Assembly (NCBI GenBank): GCA_029204225.1
Contig: CM055097.1
Span: 40,428,920 to 40,492,919 of the forward strand
DNA: 64,000 nucleotides
DNA from: Diphasiastrum complanatum
Lineage: Eukaryota > Streptophyta > Lycopodiopsida > Lycopodiales > Lycopodiaceae
Reading direction: 5' to 3'
The notes under the pieces are model-generated. The model was given only the letters and a program-made list of their open reading frames with translations, was not told where the DNA came from and did not search any database. The position numbers and the translations under genes were made by a program. Shown one piece after another: positions 11,714 to 21,793 of this stretch (its first letter is position 1; every line of letters begins with the position of its first letter).

Positions 11714-12719
11714 TCAATCCTCTGCTTCCTGCTGCTCTGGAATCTGGGGCTCTGTATTTTGATTTGATGTATGTCCTCGATCTCCCTCTTGAATAGGCAG
11801 TAGTGTGAAGATCTCATGGCCTCTTTCGTCTTTCAGTCCAGGGAATGTGGACTCGTCGAACTTCACATCTCTGTTCGAAACAACCTTCTTCGTGATTGGA
11901 TCATGTCTGTACACATGTTCCGTTCAAGTAGCCGACCATGGTTGTCTGCTTGGATTTGTTATTGAGCTTGTTTCTTTTTTTCTTTGGAATGTGCTTGTAT
12001 GTTGCACATCCAAACACTCGTACGTATGACAGATCAGGCTTTCTGCCTGTCCACATTTCGTATGGTATTTTGTTCTCCAGCGTTGTCGTTGTAAATCTGT
12101 TTTGCAGGTGTACAGCTGCAGCTATTGCCTCGACCGAGAATTGACCTGACAATTGAGCCTGTGCCATCATGCATCTGGCTCCTTTGACTAGCGTTCTGTT
12201 TTTTTCTTTCTGCCACACCATTGTATTCTAGTGTGTATGCAGGAGTGAACTGGTGTTCGATTTTCTATACTTCGCAGAATCTTGAGAATTCTATGCTTTT
12301 GTATTCACCTCTATTGTCAGATCTAAGGATCTGTATCTTTTTCGAGGTGTGTCGCTCTGCAAATGCCACGAACTTCTTGAAAGAATCAAATACTTCGGAT
12401 TTTTTCTTCAAGTAGTAGAACGTGGTCATTCGGTTGTAATCATCTATGAACGTTAGAAAATATCTCGAACCTGAGAACAAATCTATTTTCATCGGTCCAC
12501 ACACATCAGAGTGGACGAGCTCAAGAACTTCTTTGGCTCTTCTTCCCTCATGTGTGAATGGATTCCGATGTTGCTTGCCTTTCTGACAAGCTCGCAGATT
12601 CAGCCTCTGGCCTTGAAATCTTGAGACCTGTGACAATGTCCTTTCTGCTCATGTCATACACGCTCCGCATGTTTAGATGATACATTCTTCTATGCCAGAG
12701 CTGATCTTTGTTTTTTGAA
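11714..12719 (-). pseudogene. Copia-1 integrase, frameshifted
   Basis: Directly left of the Copia-2 target site the frame resumes with the copia pre-integrase motif WHRRMYHLNM (in 12548-12719). The catalytic core is at 12265-12636, with HSDVCGPM, TFIDDYNRM and RSDNRGEY, giving the two aspartates. The glutamate motif (NGVAERKNRTL) and FGCATYKHIP follow at 11901-12221 in another frame, and the C-terminus with RDVKFDE at 11714-11914 in a third. At least two frameshifts break it. Confidence 0.9.
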
Positions 12720-12724
12720 TCATT

Positions 12725-13374
12725 TGCGAAAGATTTCAGATCCTTAAGATCCAATCTACTTGAATGATCTTTGGTTAGAAAGAGAAATACACTATCAATC
12801 TCACCAATGTAGAAAAATCAGCATCTACACACAATTTGAGATGCAAACACTAATAGAACTTGATCAAACTTGAATGAAATGATTATGTACTATTGCTGTC
12901 CGTAAAAAACCAGCAAGCTACTGTATTTCACACGTGTGGGACCTAAAATAACAAATATAGATCATTCTACACATAGAATTGCAAGCAATCACCAAGATAG
13001 TGTACCAATGAATAGTAGAACCCAAGAGAACCATGTATAATGATGAAGTGAGAGAGAGAAGAGAGAAGATTACTCTCTTCACGAGCTACATCCTTTTATA
13101 ACAGGTCCAGACCCTATTTGGCCACTTGGCTTTCCCACCAAAATGCTAACCCTACTAATTTTGGGTCTAGATTCAATGTACCCAACTTATTCAAATTGAA
13201 TCTACTCAAACTCGCATTCTATCTTTTTCACACTTTCGAAAAGTGTTTATTTAAATGAAATTTAGACTAATGAACTTTTAAAAGTCAACCTCTAAGTCTA
13301 AAACAAGTTTTGGCCTCAATATGTCAAATATGAAAATATTGCAAAATGTGATGAAACTAGTTGAATCTTACACA
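12725..13374 (-). repeat. Copia-2 3' LTR
   Basis: The 650-bp LTR begins TGCGAAAG (the other copy has TGTGAAAG) and ends TTACACA. It holds a minus-strand TATAAAAGG near 13090, a CT-rich run at the expected transcription start and the palindrome CACACGTGTG at 12929-12938. It is followed by the polypurine tract. Confidence 0.95.
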
Positions 13375-13384
13375 CTCCCTCTTC
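13375..13384 (-). other. Copia-2 polypurine tract
   Basis: The minus strand reads GAAGAGGGAG immediately before the 3' LTR, as expected for the plus-strand primer. Confidence 0.85.
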
Positions 13385-13434
13385 AACTAGTTTTAGCATA
13401 GACTTTGATAATACTCCAAGTGAGGTCCTATGCT

Positions 13435-13940
13435 TCATGAACAAGTCTTTCCCAATGGTTTGGTGAAGATATCAGCTACACATTCCCTTGAAAACACATG
13501 TTGAAGCTCCACCTCCTTTGCAATGACTCGCTCCCTCACAAAATGATATTGTATCTCAATATGCTTGCTCCTAGCATGAAAGATAGGATTGGATGCCATT
13601 CTTTGGGCTGATTGATTGTCACAAAAGATGATTGGGCTCTCTGAAAAATCTAGCAAGTGAAGATCCTTGATCATCCTCTTGATCCATACCATCTCCTTTG
13701 TGCAATGTGTAAGAGCTTTGTACTCGGCCTCACTAGATGACAATGAGATAGTGGCTTGTTTCTTTGACATCTATGATATAGCTCCATCACCTATGAAAAT
13801 ACAATAAGCACTAATGGATTTCCTATCTATTACATCTCCATCATAGTCCGAATCTGAAAATCCAAAAATATTAGGTGATGATCCCTCAAACAACATGCCA
13901 AAATCTCGAGTTCCAATGATGTACCTCAAAACTCGCTTTC
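13435..13940 (-). pseudogene. Copia-2 end of RT region and RNase H
   Basis: Translation at about 13790-13940 gives RYIIGTRDFGML and SDSDYDGD, the segment linking copia RT to RNase H. It is followed by a stop, and an open frame at 13435-13770 carries SLSSSEAEYKAL, CDNQSAQRMASNPIFHARSKHIEI and ADIFTKPLGK. These are the usual RNase H landmarks. The stop between them suggests inactivity. Confidence 0.9.
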
Positions 13941-15242
13941 CTAGCTTCCAATATTCCTCGCATAGTGTTTGCCCATAGAACTTTGATCCATCATAAGAAT
14001 GATCTTCTTCCTAAGAATAGACCTCCTTTCAATGATCATATAATGCTCAAAATAGAAACAACCATAATTGATATAGAGAATAGTGTCCACTTGGGATGCT
14101 TCACTATTTCTTACATCAATTTTACATATCAAGATGTAACTAGAACATGAAGAATCAAATAGAATGTAAATGAAATGATTCCACCATGCTTCCAACTCTG
14201 AACTCTCTAGAAAAATACAGCAAACAAACAATAAATGTGATTGATCAACTTTTGCTTGCATGTCTCCTCCTTCTTTGTCCTTTGTTGCCATGTATCCACC
14301 ATGATACTTCATGAATGAGCTTCCATCTCCATCTTGCCAAAAGATGCCATCAAGCCTTGATGACTTAGCCATGAATGAGTGACATAATGAACCTCCAATA
14401 GCTTCATTTTCATCAGCAATATCAGCCAAGAATGCTAGTATAAATCCAACATCAAAACAATGTTCACCAATGTAGCTAGTTTTACCATATCTTGACAATT
14501 TGCACACATCCACATGAAAATGCTCAAACATGAGATAGAACAAGTAAAGTAAACTTGAAAAAAACTTCCTTGCTGTTCCTTTGACCTTACTTGAGTCTTC
14601 AATATGCTGCAAAAATAGATCCATAACATCTTTGCCAATTACCTCTCCTTTGATGCTCTTGACTAGTTCCAAATTGCCAACTTCCCTTTTGACTAGTTGA
14701 AGTGCTTTGAGATCAACCTCTTGATCTTCAAGTTGATCATCAAAGTCATTAAACAAACTTTGTTTTCCAGATCCAATAGTTGATTTTACAGCAAGATAAA
14801 ATCCATCCACTTGCATAGCTCCATGTACACAAGAAGATCCTCCAAAAGATGTTCCATTCTTCATAAGAGATCGATACTCGAGATCCATTGCTTGGATCCA
14901 CTCCTCTTCTTTCCTTGCTTGATCTACACTTGTAGGCTCATCCAAAGAGGTTAGGAAAGCAACATAATTTCCAGAAACTACTTGCCTACTCTTTTGATAA
15001 TATGTGAGCCTTGGAGGTACTTGTCTTTCTCTTGATGTTCTCCTTGGCTTTTGACTTGATGAAGGTCCATCATCACCACCATCCAAAGTAGGATTCTTCT
15101 CATCAACATCAAGAATGTTAGATCTATCCACTCTACCATCAATCATGCTTGAAGACACCTTTGGAATATTCCTCTCATCAAAAATGACATCTCTACCAAC
15201 AATCTTAGTAGAAGGAATGTAAACCTTGTAGGCTTTACTCAC
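13941..15242 (-). CDS. Copia-2 chimeric frame: integrase tail joined to unrecognised sequence in place of reverse transcriptase
   Basis: Residues 1-131 of this 433-codon frame are ordinary copia: IPSTKIVGRDVIFDE, a proline/serine linker, and EEEWIQAMDLEYRSLMKNGT, which normally leads into reverse transcriptase. After residue 131 (about base 14850) the RT sequence does not appear. Instead the frame stays open for about 300 residues with no RT motif (no YVDD, no TAFLHG) and no family I recognise. It includes a hydrophobic patch (KFFSSLLYLFYLMFEHF) and an acidic stretch (FNDFDDQLEDQEVD). Copia sequence resumes near 13950 with KRVLRYIIGTRDFGM in another frame. A captured host fragment is one explanation. 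The reading frame itself is certain, its expression is not. Confidence 0.7.
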   Translation of the reverse strand: MSKAYKVYIPSTKIVGRDVIFDERNIPKVSSSMIDGRVDRSNILDVDEKNPTLDGGDDGPSSSQKPRRTSRERQVPPRLTYYQKSRQVVSGNYVAFLTSLDEPTSVDQARKEEEWIQAMDLEYRSLMKNGTSFGGSSCVHGAMQVDGFYLAVKSTIGSGKQSLFNDFDDQLEDQEVDLKALQLVKREVGNLELVKSIKGEVIGKDVMDLFLQHIEDSSKVKGTARKFFSSLLYLFYLMFEHFHVDVCKLSRYGKTSYIGEHCFDVGFILAFLADIADENEAIGGSLCHSFMAKSSRLDGIFWQDGDGSSFMKYHGGYMATKDKEGGDMQAKVDQSHLLFVCCIFLESSELEAWWNHFIYILFDSSCSSYILICKIDVRNSEASQVDTILYINYGCFYFEHYMIIERRSILRKKIILMMDQSSMGKHYARNIGS

Positions 15243-16413
15243 CTCACTAGATCCAACAAAAATACCTCTTCTTGAAGATGGATCCTCCTTGGTCCTATCA
15301 TCAAGAGTAATGTTGACATAGCATGTGCATCCAATGGTCTTAGAAAGTTGACACTCGGCCTCCTCTTGAATAGCATCTCAAAAGGTGTCTTTCCATCCAA
15401 AATAGCACTCGGCCACCTATTGCACAAGAAATTGGCACACAACAAAGCTTGATCCCAAAATGGTTTGTCAAGATTAGCACTTAACCTCATAGCTTTAGCA
15501 CTTTCACATAAAGTCCTATTCTTCTTTTCAGCCACTCTATTTTGTGGGGTCCTTGATGTTGTATACTCCCTCTTGATCCACAAAAAGCCTTGAACTTGTT
15601 AGATATGTACTCACCACCATTGTCACCTCTCAAGCACTTGATCTTTGTGAAAAATTGGTTCTCCCTTGCATTCTTGAACTTGACAAAGACATCATACACT
15701 TCATCCTTGCTCTTTAGTAGATATATCCAACAAAATCTACTAAAATCATCAATGAATGTTACATACATCTTAGCTCCACTATTGCTAATTGTAGTAAATC
15801 CATGAATATCCGAATGTACAAGTTGAAAAGGCTTTGTAGATCTAGAAATAGATCTAGTATAAGGTAGTCTATGTGACTTAGACAAAGCACAAGACTCACA
15901 AACATGCTTGTCATTACTTAAGGAACTTGGAAGACCAATCAAAACCTTCTTCCTTGCCATTAGCTCCAATGACTTGAAGTTGAGGTGTCCCATCCTTTTG
16001 TGCCAAACCTCTTGAATGGAAATTTGCTCCCTTGCAGCACATCCAACTTGGTTAGCAATAACACAAGCATCAAGTTTGAACAACTTCCCTTGTCTTTTAC
16101 CTTTTCCAATCAAGACATCCTTCCTTTTGATCAAACAAGCATCTCCATCAAACTCCACCTTGAGGCCCTTACTTAGCATTTGACTCACACTAAGCAAATT
16201 CTTGATAATAGATGGAATACACTTACCATCATTGGCCGTGTAGATCACCCTCTTGTCATCTCCATATGCCAACAAAGAAGTGAAGTACTCTTTGTGAAAG
16301 GTCATGTGTGAACTTGCTCCACTATCAATCCACCAAGGATCTAGATCTCCATCATTAGCAAGCATACATGAAGACATCACAAAAGCATCATCATTTGCAT
16401 CTTGGACATCCAA
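15239..16413 (-). pseudogene. Copia-2 protease and integrase, one frameshift
   Basis: The frame 15487-16413 (308 codons) has the protease site WWIDSGASSHMTF at residues 27-39, the pre-integrase WHKRMGHLNF, CESCALSKSH zinc residues and integrase aspartates in LVHSDIHG and CLRGDNGGEY. Between the protease and NLLSVSQMLSKG about 30 residues normally seen in this family appear to be missing. The frame then shifts near 15583 and the integrase glutamate region (NRVAEKKNRTL) continues at 15239-15583. The protein would not be made whole without frameshifting. Confidence 0.9.
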
Positions 16414-16452
16414 ACCATCCTCATCAAGAGTAAGATTACCTTGCTTGTCTCC

Positions 16453-17238
16453 TTAATCTCTCTTCTTCTTGTAGCACTCACTTGCAAAGTGTCCTTTGAT
16501 GCCACAATAGAAGCACTTGAGATTTGATCTATCCTTCGTTTTGCCACTTGAAGAAGCATCCACTTGATCTTGCCCTTTAGACCACTTTCTTTTGGTTTTG
16601 CCCTTGAATTTGCCCTTTGTGAACATAGCATCCTCTTGAAGTGTCGATGTAGATCCACCTCTTGCTTGAAGCCTATATTCCTCATTGATCAAGATCTCTT
16701 GAAGATCCATCAAACTTGGCAAAGTCTTTTGAATAGCAATACTTTGAACAATGTTAGCATGAGCATCCAACAAGCCATTAAGAATCACTTGAATAAGCTC
16801 TCCTTCCTTAATGCTTTCATCTATGCAAGCTGACTCATCATTCAATGCTTTCATTCTCAAAACAAAAGTACTTGGACTTTCTTCATTCTTTTGCAAACAA
16901 GAAAAGATTTGCCTTCTTAGAGTCAACACTCTAGAAGTAGACTTGGATTCATAAAGCTTCTTCAATGAATTCCAAGCTTCCAAAGATGATGTGCACTTAC
17001 CAACTTCCTTGAGAAGTTCATTGGTAACATTCATCCTTATCATGTGTAGAGCCTTCATGGCCCTCTTGTCATACCTCAATTGATCTTGTTGTGTTGCTGG
17101 TCTCTCCTCCAAGCCTACAACATTATCCAAAACATCATTCATCTCAAGAAGTGACTCCATCCTCACTTTCCACAATGAATAGTTACTTGAGGTAAGCCTA
17201 TCATTGGCTTCCAACATGACTCCAATTGAGGTTGCCAT
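16453..17238 (-). CDS. Copia-2 Gag
   Basis: This open frame of 261 codons starts with MATSIGVMLEANDRLTSSNY, the typical N-terminus of plant copia Gag (UBN2-type). It contains LKKLYESKSTSRVLTLRRQI and ends with a canonical zinc knuckle CFYCGIKGHFASEC (CX2CX4HX4C). ATG at 17238 lies 600 bases downstream of the primer-binding site. The frame is intact, but a stop follows the knuckle before the protease frame, so Pol would need readthrough or the stop is damage. A close relative lies at 62575-63126. Confidence 0.9.
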   Translation of the reverse strand: MATSIGVMLEANDRLTSSNYSLWKVRMESLLEMNDVLDNVVGLEERPATQQDQLRYDKRAMKALHMIRMNVTNELLKEVGKCTSSLEAWNSLKKLYESKSTSRVLTLRRQIFSCLQKNEESPSTFVLRMKALNDESACIDESIKEGELIQVILNGLLDAHANIVQSIAIQKTLPSLMDLQEILINEEYRLQARGGSTSTLQEDAMFTKGKFKGKTKRKWSKGQDQVDASSSGKTKDRSNLKCFYCGIKGHFASECYKKKRD

Positions 17239-17826
17239 GTAGCAATGACCTGATCTTTTCTTTCAACCTACTTCAATGCACAAAGCACTCCTTTGAACAA
17301 CAACAAATGCTTTCAAAAGAAATCACCAAGATTTGAAACTATCTCAGAAATTCTGTTATAGCACTTATCCAAGCAAATCAACACATAGAATCATGGAATC
17401 TTGATCAACCTATGATCTATCCTCAATCTAATCACTTTTGCCATTTCCTAAGATTTAAACACACTCAAATGAAGTCCAGAAACCTCACTATCTAGAGATC
17501 CAATCAAAATTATGGTTTTGACAAAATCACAAAAAATTGATTATTCCAAATCTACATGCAAATGCTGAAAATTTGATATGCAATCTATAAGCCACCACTT
17601 AGGCTGAACCAATGATCCAAAAATCGGCCAAATCCAGTATGTGAATTCAAAAATTGGAATTGAACAAGTATATTGACCTATTTAGTGTTTTGATCTACAA
17701 AAGATCCAATCTACAAAAGCAAAAAATCCGATTTTGGTGTAGAATCCTCTCTAGCATGCTCTAGACTTGATATCTTCGCCAAATCATTGATAGATCTGAT
17801 TTTCTCCTTCATAACTTGAAACACAA

Positions 17827-17838
17827 GCTCTAATACCA
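17827..17838 (-). other. Copia-2 primer-binding site
   Basis: The minus strand reads TGGTATTAGAGC directly after the 5' LTR. It matches the initiator tRNA-Met site with one substitution. Confidence 0.9.
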
Positions 17839-18488
17839 TGTGAAAGATTTCAGATCCTTAAGATCCAATCTACTTGAATGATCTTTGGTTAGAAAGAGAA
17901 ATACACTACCAATCTCACCAATGTAGAAAAATCAGCATCTACACACAATTTGAGATGCAAACACTAATAGAACTTGATCAAAATTGAATGAAATGATTAT
18001 GTACTGTTGTTGTCCGTACAAAACTAGCAAGATACTATATTTCACACGTGTGGAATCGAAAATAACAAATATAGATTATTCTACACATAGAATTGCAAGC
18101 AATCACCAAGATAGTGCACCAATGGATAGTAGAACCCAAGAGAACCATGTATAATGATGAAGTGAGAGAGAGAAGAGAGACAATTACTCTCTCCACGAGT
18201 TACATCCTTTTATAACAGGTCCAAACCCTATTTGGCCACTTGGCTTTCCCACCAAAATGCTAACCCTACTAATTTTGGGTCTAGATTCAATGTTCCCAAC
18301 TTATTCAAATTGAATCTACTCAAACTCGCATTCTATCTTTCACACACTTTCAAAAAGTGTTTATTCAAATGAAATTTAGACTAATGAACTTTGAAAAGTC
18401 AACCTCTAAGTCTAAAACAAGTTTTGGTCTCAATATGCCAAATATGAAAATATTGCAAAATGTGATGAAACTAGTTGAATCTTTCACA
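17839..18488 (-). repeat. Copia-2 5' LTR
   Basis: The 650-bp LTR begins TGTGAAAG and ends TTTCACA. It has the palindrome CACACGTGTG at 18043-18052, 154 bases downstream of the TATA box and about 205 bases before the primer-binding site. Terminal TGTG...CACA ends are intact. Confidence 0.95.
18206..18214 (-). promoter_or_regulatory. TATA box of Copia-2 5' LTR
   Basis: The minus strand reads TATAAAAGG, a strong plant TATA box. A polypyrimidine run (minus strand) lies 30-50 bases downstream, where transcription would start. The same arrangement is seen in the solo LTR at 28318-28326. Confidence 0.75.
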
Positions 18489-18493
18489 TCATT

Positions 18494-19786
18494 TAATATG
18501 CATTCAGAGTTGCTGATTATTTTGGCCTAGTAGAGATTTCCTTCTCTACATCCGACCATCAGCAACTTGTTTGTCGTCTTCTCGATCATACGACAAGTGT
18601 TGCCGTCGAACAAAACTCGAATGCCTAGATCTGCCATCTTGGAGACAAATAGTAGATCCTTTCTAAGTGATGGCACATAGAGTGCCCCTGGCAGCTCTGC
18701 TTGGCCTGACAGTGTTTGTAGCTGTAGAGAGTCGATGCCTTTGACATCACGTCTGCTTCCATCGCCTAGAATCACTGCTCTATCATTTTTGAGTTCGCGA
18801 AAGTTGATCAAGATCTTCTTGTTGCAAGTTATGTGAGATGTTGCTCCTGAATCGATGACGACATCGTAGTCGTGTTCAAAGTAGCTTGTTGAAGCTTCGT
18901 CGAGTATCGTGAAAGCTTCGTCACCTTTTTCAACATCCTTTGATGACTCTGCAACGTTTGCCTTTCCAGCTTTGTTTTTTCTTTTTGGGTTGAATCTGCA
19001 ATCGTATGCAGAATGCCCTTTCTTCTTGCAGTGCATGCAAGGTATTGCTGGATTGAACCAGCATTTGTTGGCCGTATGGCCTGGTTTGTGGCAGTGATCA
19101 TAGAATGAAGATTGTTGATTTGAGAACTTCGTCTTCTCGAATCTTGGCTTATTTTTGTTCTTCTTCCTTCCTTCCGTGAAAAGAGCCTTCTCTTGATCAC
19201 TGCTTCCCTCTCCTTTGTCTCTCATCAGTCTCTCATCAACGACAAGACTGACTGCTTTGTTGAATGTCATATCTGGTAGATTCAATATGAGCATTCTTAG
19301 CGGCTGATAGGACGTCGGTAGAGATTTTATGAAGTACATCAGCTGCTGTGGTGCTGGGACCTGGTGCTCCTGTCCTGAAGCAGCGAGCTACGTGAAAATC
19401 GTTCTGATCTTCTCAACGTGCTGATCTAACTGGTTTCCATCCCACCGTATGGATTGCAGCTGATTGTGAAGGTGCATGACTGAAGCCGTAGTCCTCACTT
19501 CATACTTCTGCTTTAATCTTTCCCACGCTGCATGGCTGCTTTCGCACTCTTCAATCTACATGAGTAGATCTTCATTTATGGACAAAATGATGATCGCCAT
19601 TGCGCGCACATCTTTTCTGATCCATTCAACTCTCCTCGGGTCTCCCTCTGGAGGCTTCACCTCTGAGAGCTCGGTCACCGACCAAATGCCTTCGCGCTTC
19701 AGGAGTGTTTTGATTTTAAATTTCCAGATTTTGTAATTTGCACCATCAAGACTGATTGCTACTCTGGTCTGGATTGTCATAGCCAT
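18494..19786 (-). pseudogene. Copia-1 Gag and protease
   Basis: Gag starts with ATG at 19786 and runs to a stop at about 19556. It continues in the same element at 19339-18527 (270 codons) with two zinc-binding clusters (CHKPGHTANKC, which has lost one cysteine spacing, and CMHCKKKGHSAYDC, a canonical CX2CX4HX4C). The protease motif VIDSGATSHIT follows, then the LYVPSLRKDLLFVSK segment typical of copia before integrase. The frame is cut at 18494 by the Copia-2 insertion. The internal stop and frameshift make it non-functional. Confidence 0.9.
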
Positions 19787-19839
19787 ATTGTGTTGTCTGG
19801 AAAAATCATTATTGGAATATCAGTAGTGATAACCTGTAG

Positions 19840-19851
19840 GCTTTGATACCA
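19840..19851 (-). other. Copia-1 primer-binding site for initiator tRNA-Met
   Basis: On the minus strand the 12 bases next to the 5' LTR read TGGTATCAAAGC. This closely matches the common plant primer-binding site complementary to the 3' end of initiator tRNA-Met. Confidence 0.9.
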
Positions 19852-20637
19852 TGTCGCGGAAGCTTTTTCTTGTTTTGTGTTCGCCCTCTCTTCTAATTCG
19901 CGAACAATTTTCTGTCTTTGAATTTTCTTTTCGTGCGGAAGCTCTTACGGGATCTCAGACACTCGACTACGCATCACAGAACATATTTTATTCTAGCAAT
20001 CAAGAGACACAGTACAAGGCCAAGAGATACACGAAATAGAGCGACTATATTGTCAGTTTGGTTTTAGAGCAAGATCGTCAGAGTCTCGCTCGTTGGCAGA
20101 ATGACTCTTTGCTCTTTCGTTGCGTTCTGCTCGTTGGCAGACTTTCATGCACAACTATGGTATTTTTGCTTTCTTGCTCTATTCGCTATGTCTCTCTCTG
20201 TTTCTTACAGATCTCTGTATTCAATATCTCTCTTCACACAGTTATGATCCAAAGAGGATTGTTTATACCTCCACTATGTGAAGTTTACAAGATAGCTAAA
20301 CGTAGAATCACAAGACTAGTTAACGCTAATCAACTAGTTAGTTAATCTCCATCGTTGCTATTCGTTTCGGCTGGGCATGAAGCCCGTTGAGTTGCCAGTT
20401 GACAGCGCGTAAGATTTCTCTTCGTGTGTTTTCGTTCTTTTCGTTTCCTTTCGTAGTTTTAATTTTTCGTCCATTTTGCGCTTTGCGGTCCTGGAGGTGT
20501 GTTTACAATTCACGATTGATTCGCGAATTGTTCGTGCTTCGAGTCAAAGACACGTTGACTATCACGAATTGTTCTCGTTCGACCTTCATGTTTTGTTCGT
20601 GCTGCGACAAAGTTGCAGGAGTTCACCATTTCTGACA
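19852..20637 (-). repeat. Copia-1 5' LTR
   Basis: This 786-bp copy is next to the primer-binding site, so it is the 5' LTR and would hold the promoter. A weak TATA candidate (TATAAAC on the minus strand) lies near 20262-20268. The right end at 20637 is followed by the target-site copy CTCCA. Confidence 0.95.
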
Positions 20638-20869
20638 CTCCACAACAGAATGACTCATATAGTTGCGGCTTTTGTGCTCTGTATAATGCAAAACTTTTAT
20701 TGGAGTTGTACGGCTTCCAGGAACATGTTGATATTTTAGAAGTAATTTTTGCAATTTTGATTTCAAAAGAGAATACCAATTTATTTTCATATGTCAGTAA
20801 CTAACATGTTTAAATGTGCAGTTTTCACTTCGTGAGTACATAGAATCAAATGTGTACACATTCATGTAG
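20638..20869 (+). pseudogene. 3' end of a Ulp1-type cysteine protease-like gene, disrupted by Copia-1
   Basis: Removing Copia-1 joins ACTCCA (9212-9217) to 20643, in frame with TPQQNDSYSCGFCALYNAKL. The pattern PQQ-x-(N/D)-x-x-x-C-G is the glutamine/cysteine end of the Ulp1/SENP (C48) active site, where the glutamine forms the oxyanion hole and cysteine is the nucleophile. The exon ends at 20741, an intron of 80 bases with GT...TGCAG ends follows (20742-20821), and the last exon (20822-20869) codes FSLREYIESNVYTFM and a stop. Ulp1-type enzymes cleave SUMO from targets. The catalytic His and Asp parts were not found. The source may be a host gene or a Mutator-like transposon carrying a Ulp1 domain, known in plants. 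Confidence 0.65.
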
Positions 20870-21793
20870 GAGATAATTCTGAGTATCTTGGCAAGGGCAA
20901 GGTCCAAATCCAGGGTACCAATAGCTCTTCCAGGAGTTAATAATGATATAGACCAAAAACTGGTTGGGGATGATACAACTATCCCTAATGCATAGAGAAT
21001 GATAGCTAGGCACAAAACATAGAAGAAAAATATACATACTTTTACAAATGCACTGATGCCCAAAAGTGCGCACTCTTTTATTGCAATAAAGAGTTTACAC
21101 ATGATTTTATCAAAAGTTGCATCTAATTTTATTGCTCTTCTACAATTTTGATTGTTGTTGGTAGCTCTTTGCAATTTGTGGTTAGCTCCTGTCTCTTTCA
21201 TATCTGTAAGAAGAAATCAAAAGTATTAGTGTACATTGTCATTGTAGACTATTTTACTTTCATTTTGAGTATTAGGTAAACATGTTGTAATCTACTTACA
21301 AGTTTCTCGTTGACGATGAATCTGAAATATTTGGATAGGTCATTTTGTGATAAGACAAGCTCTGTTCTAAAATAGTCAAGGCTCTAATGCTTCTCCACCT
21401 CTATCATGGCTTCTAGTTCCCGATTTGATAGGGAAGGTTTCCTATCAATTTTTTTTTTTCTGAATTTGAAATATCCAAGGACATAGAGTACTTCAAATTG
21501 CTATTTCGTCCATTTGTACATATATTCAATATTGCACAAGATAGTGCTGAGATTTTTTATGAGTGTTATGTCAAATTCAGAGATATAGTTACCATTCTAG
21601 TCATTCTCCAAGGTCAACTTTCTTATCTACATTTCAGTGATCTTGTACATTTTCCCTTCACAAATAGAGACTAGATAGAATGTACACTCGCCTTCTTGAG
21701 CAGTTTAAGATTTCAACATCTTGTAATATATGTAAGCAAAAATGTAGATATGTTGAATATCAGACAAGTTTTGTATTTTTTTTCATTGTTCAG
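20870..21793. other. No gene recognised
   Basis: A 135-codon minus-strand frame (20794-21201) has a hydrophobic centre but overlaps the 3' end of the Ulp1-like gene on the other strand and matches no family I know. The rest is AT-rich with no repeat. It may be intron or spacer between the Ulp1-like gene and the pieces that follow. Confidence 0.4.

Larger units (their letters stand above)
12725..18488 (-). mobile_element. Copia-2: full-length non-autonomous Ty1/copia element nested in Copia-1
   Basis: The element is 5764 bp with two LTRs of exactly 650 bp (12725-13374, 17839-18488). Target duplication TCATT is present at 12720-12724 and 18489-18493, splitting the Copia-1 frame. A hand alignment of the LTRs shows about 30 substitutions and no gaps (roughly 4-5%), so it inserted later than Copia-1. 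Gag, protease, integrase and RNase H are present. The reverse transcriptase region is replaced by unrecognised sequence, so mobility would depend on another element. Confidence 0.97.
9218..20637 (-). mobile_element. Copia-1: full-length Ty1/copia element, carrying a nested copia insertion
   Basis: LTRs lie at 9218-9992 and 19852-20637 and both begin TGTC and end GACA. The flanks carry the 5-bp target duplication CTCCA at 9213-9217 and 20638-20642. The primer-binding site (19840-19851) and polypurine tract (9993-10003) show minus-strand orientation. Coding order is Gag, protease, integrase, RT, RNase H, as in Ty1/copia. Without Copia-2 and its extra target copy the element is about 5.65 kb. 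Several stops and frameshifts plus the nested insertion make it dead. It lies in an exon of a Ulp1-like gene. Confidence 0.97.

Noticed and set aside
13960-14850. An inverted reverse transcriptase segment in Copia-2
   Set aside because: Plus-strand reading of the segment gives no RT motif in any frame I could follow, so simple inversion does not explain the missing RT.
20794-21201. 135-codon minus-strand frame with hydrophobic core
   Set aside because: It overlaps the last exon of the plus-strand Ulp1-like gene and lacks any recognisable domain.
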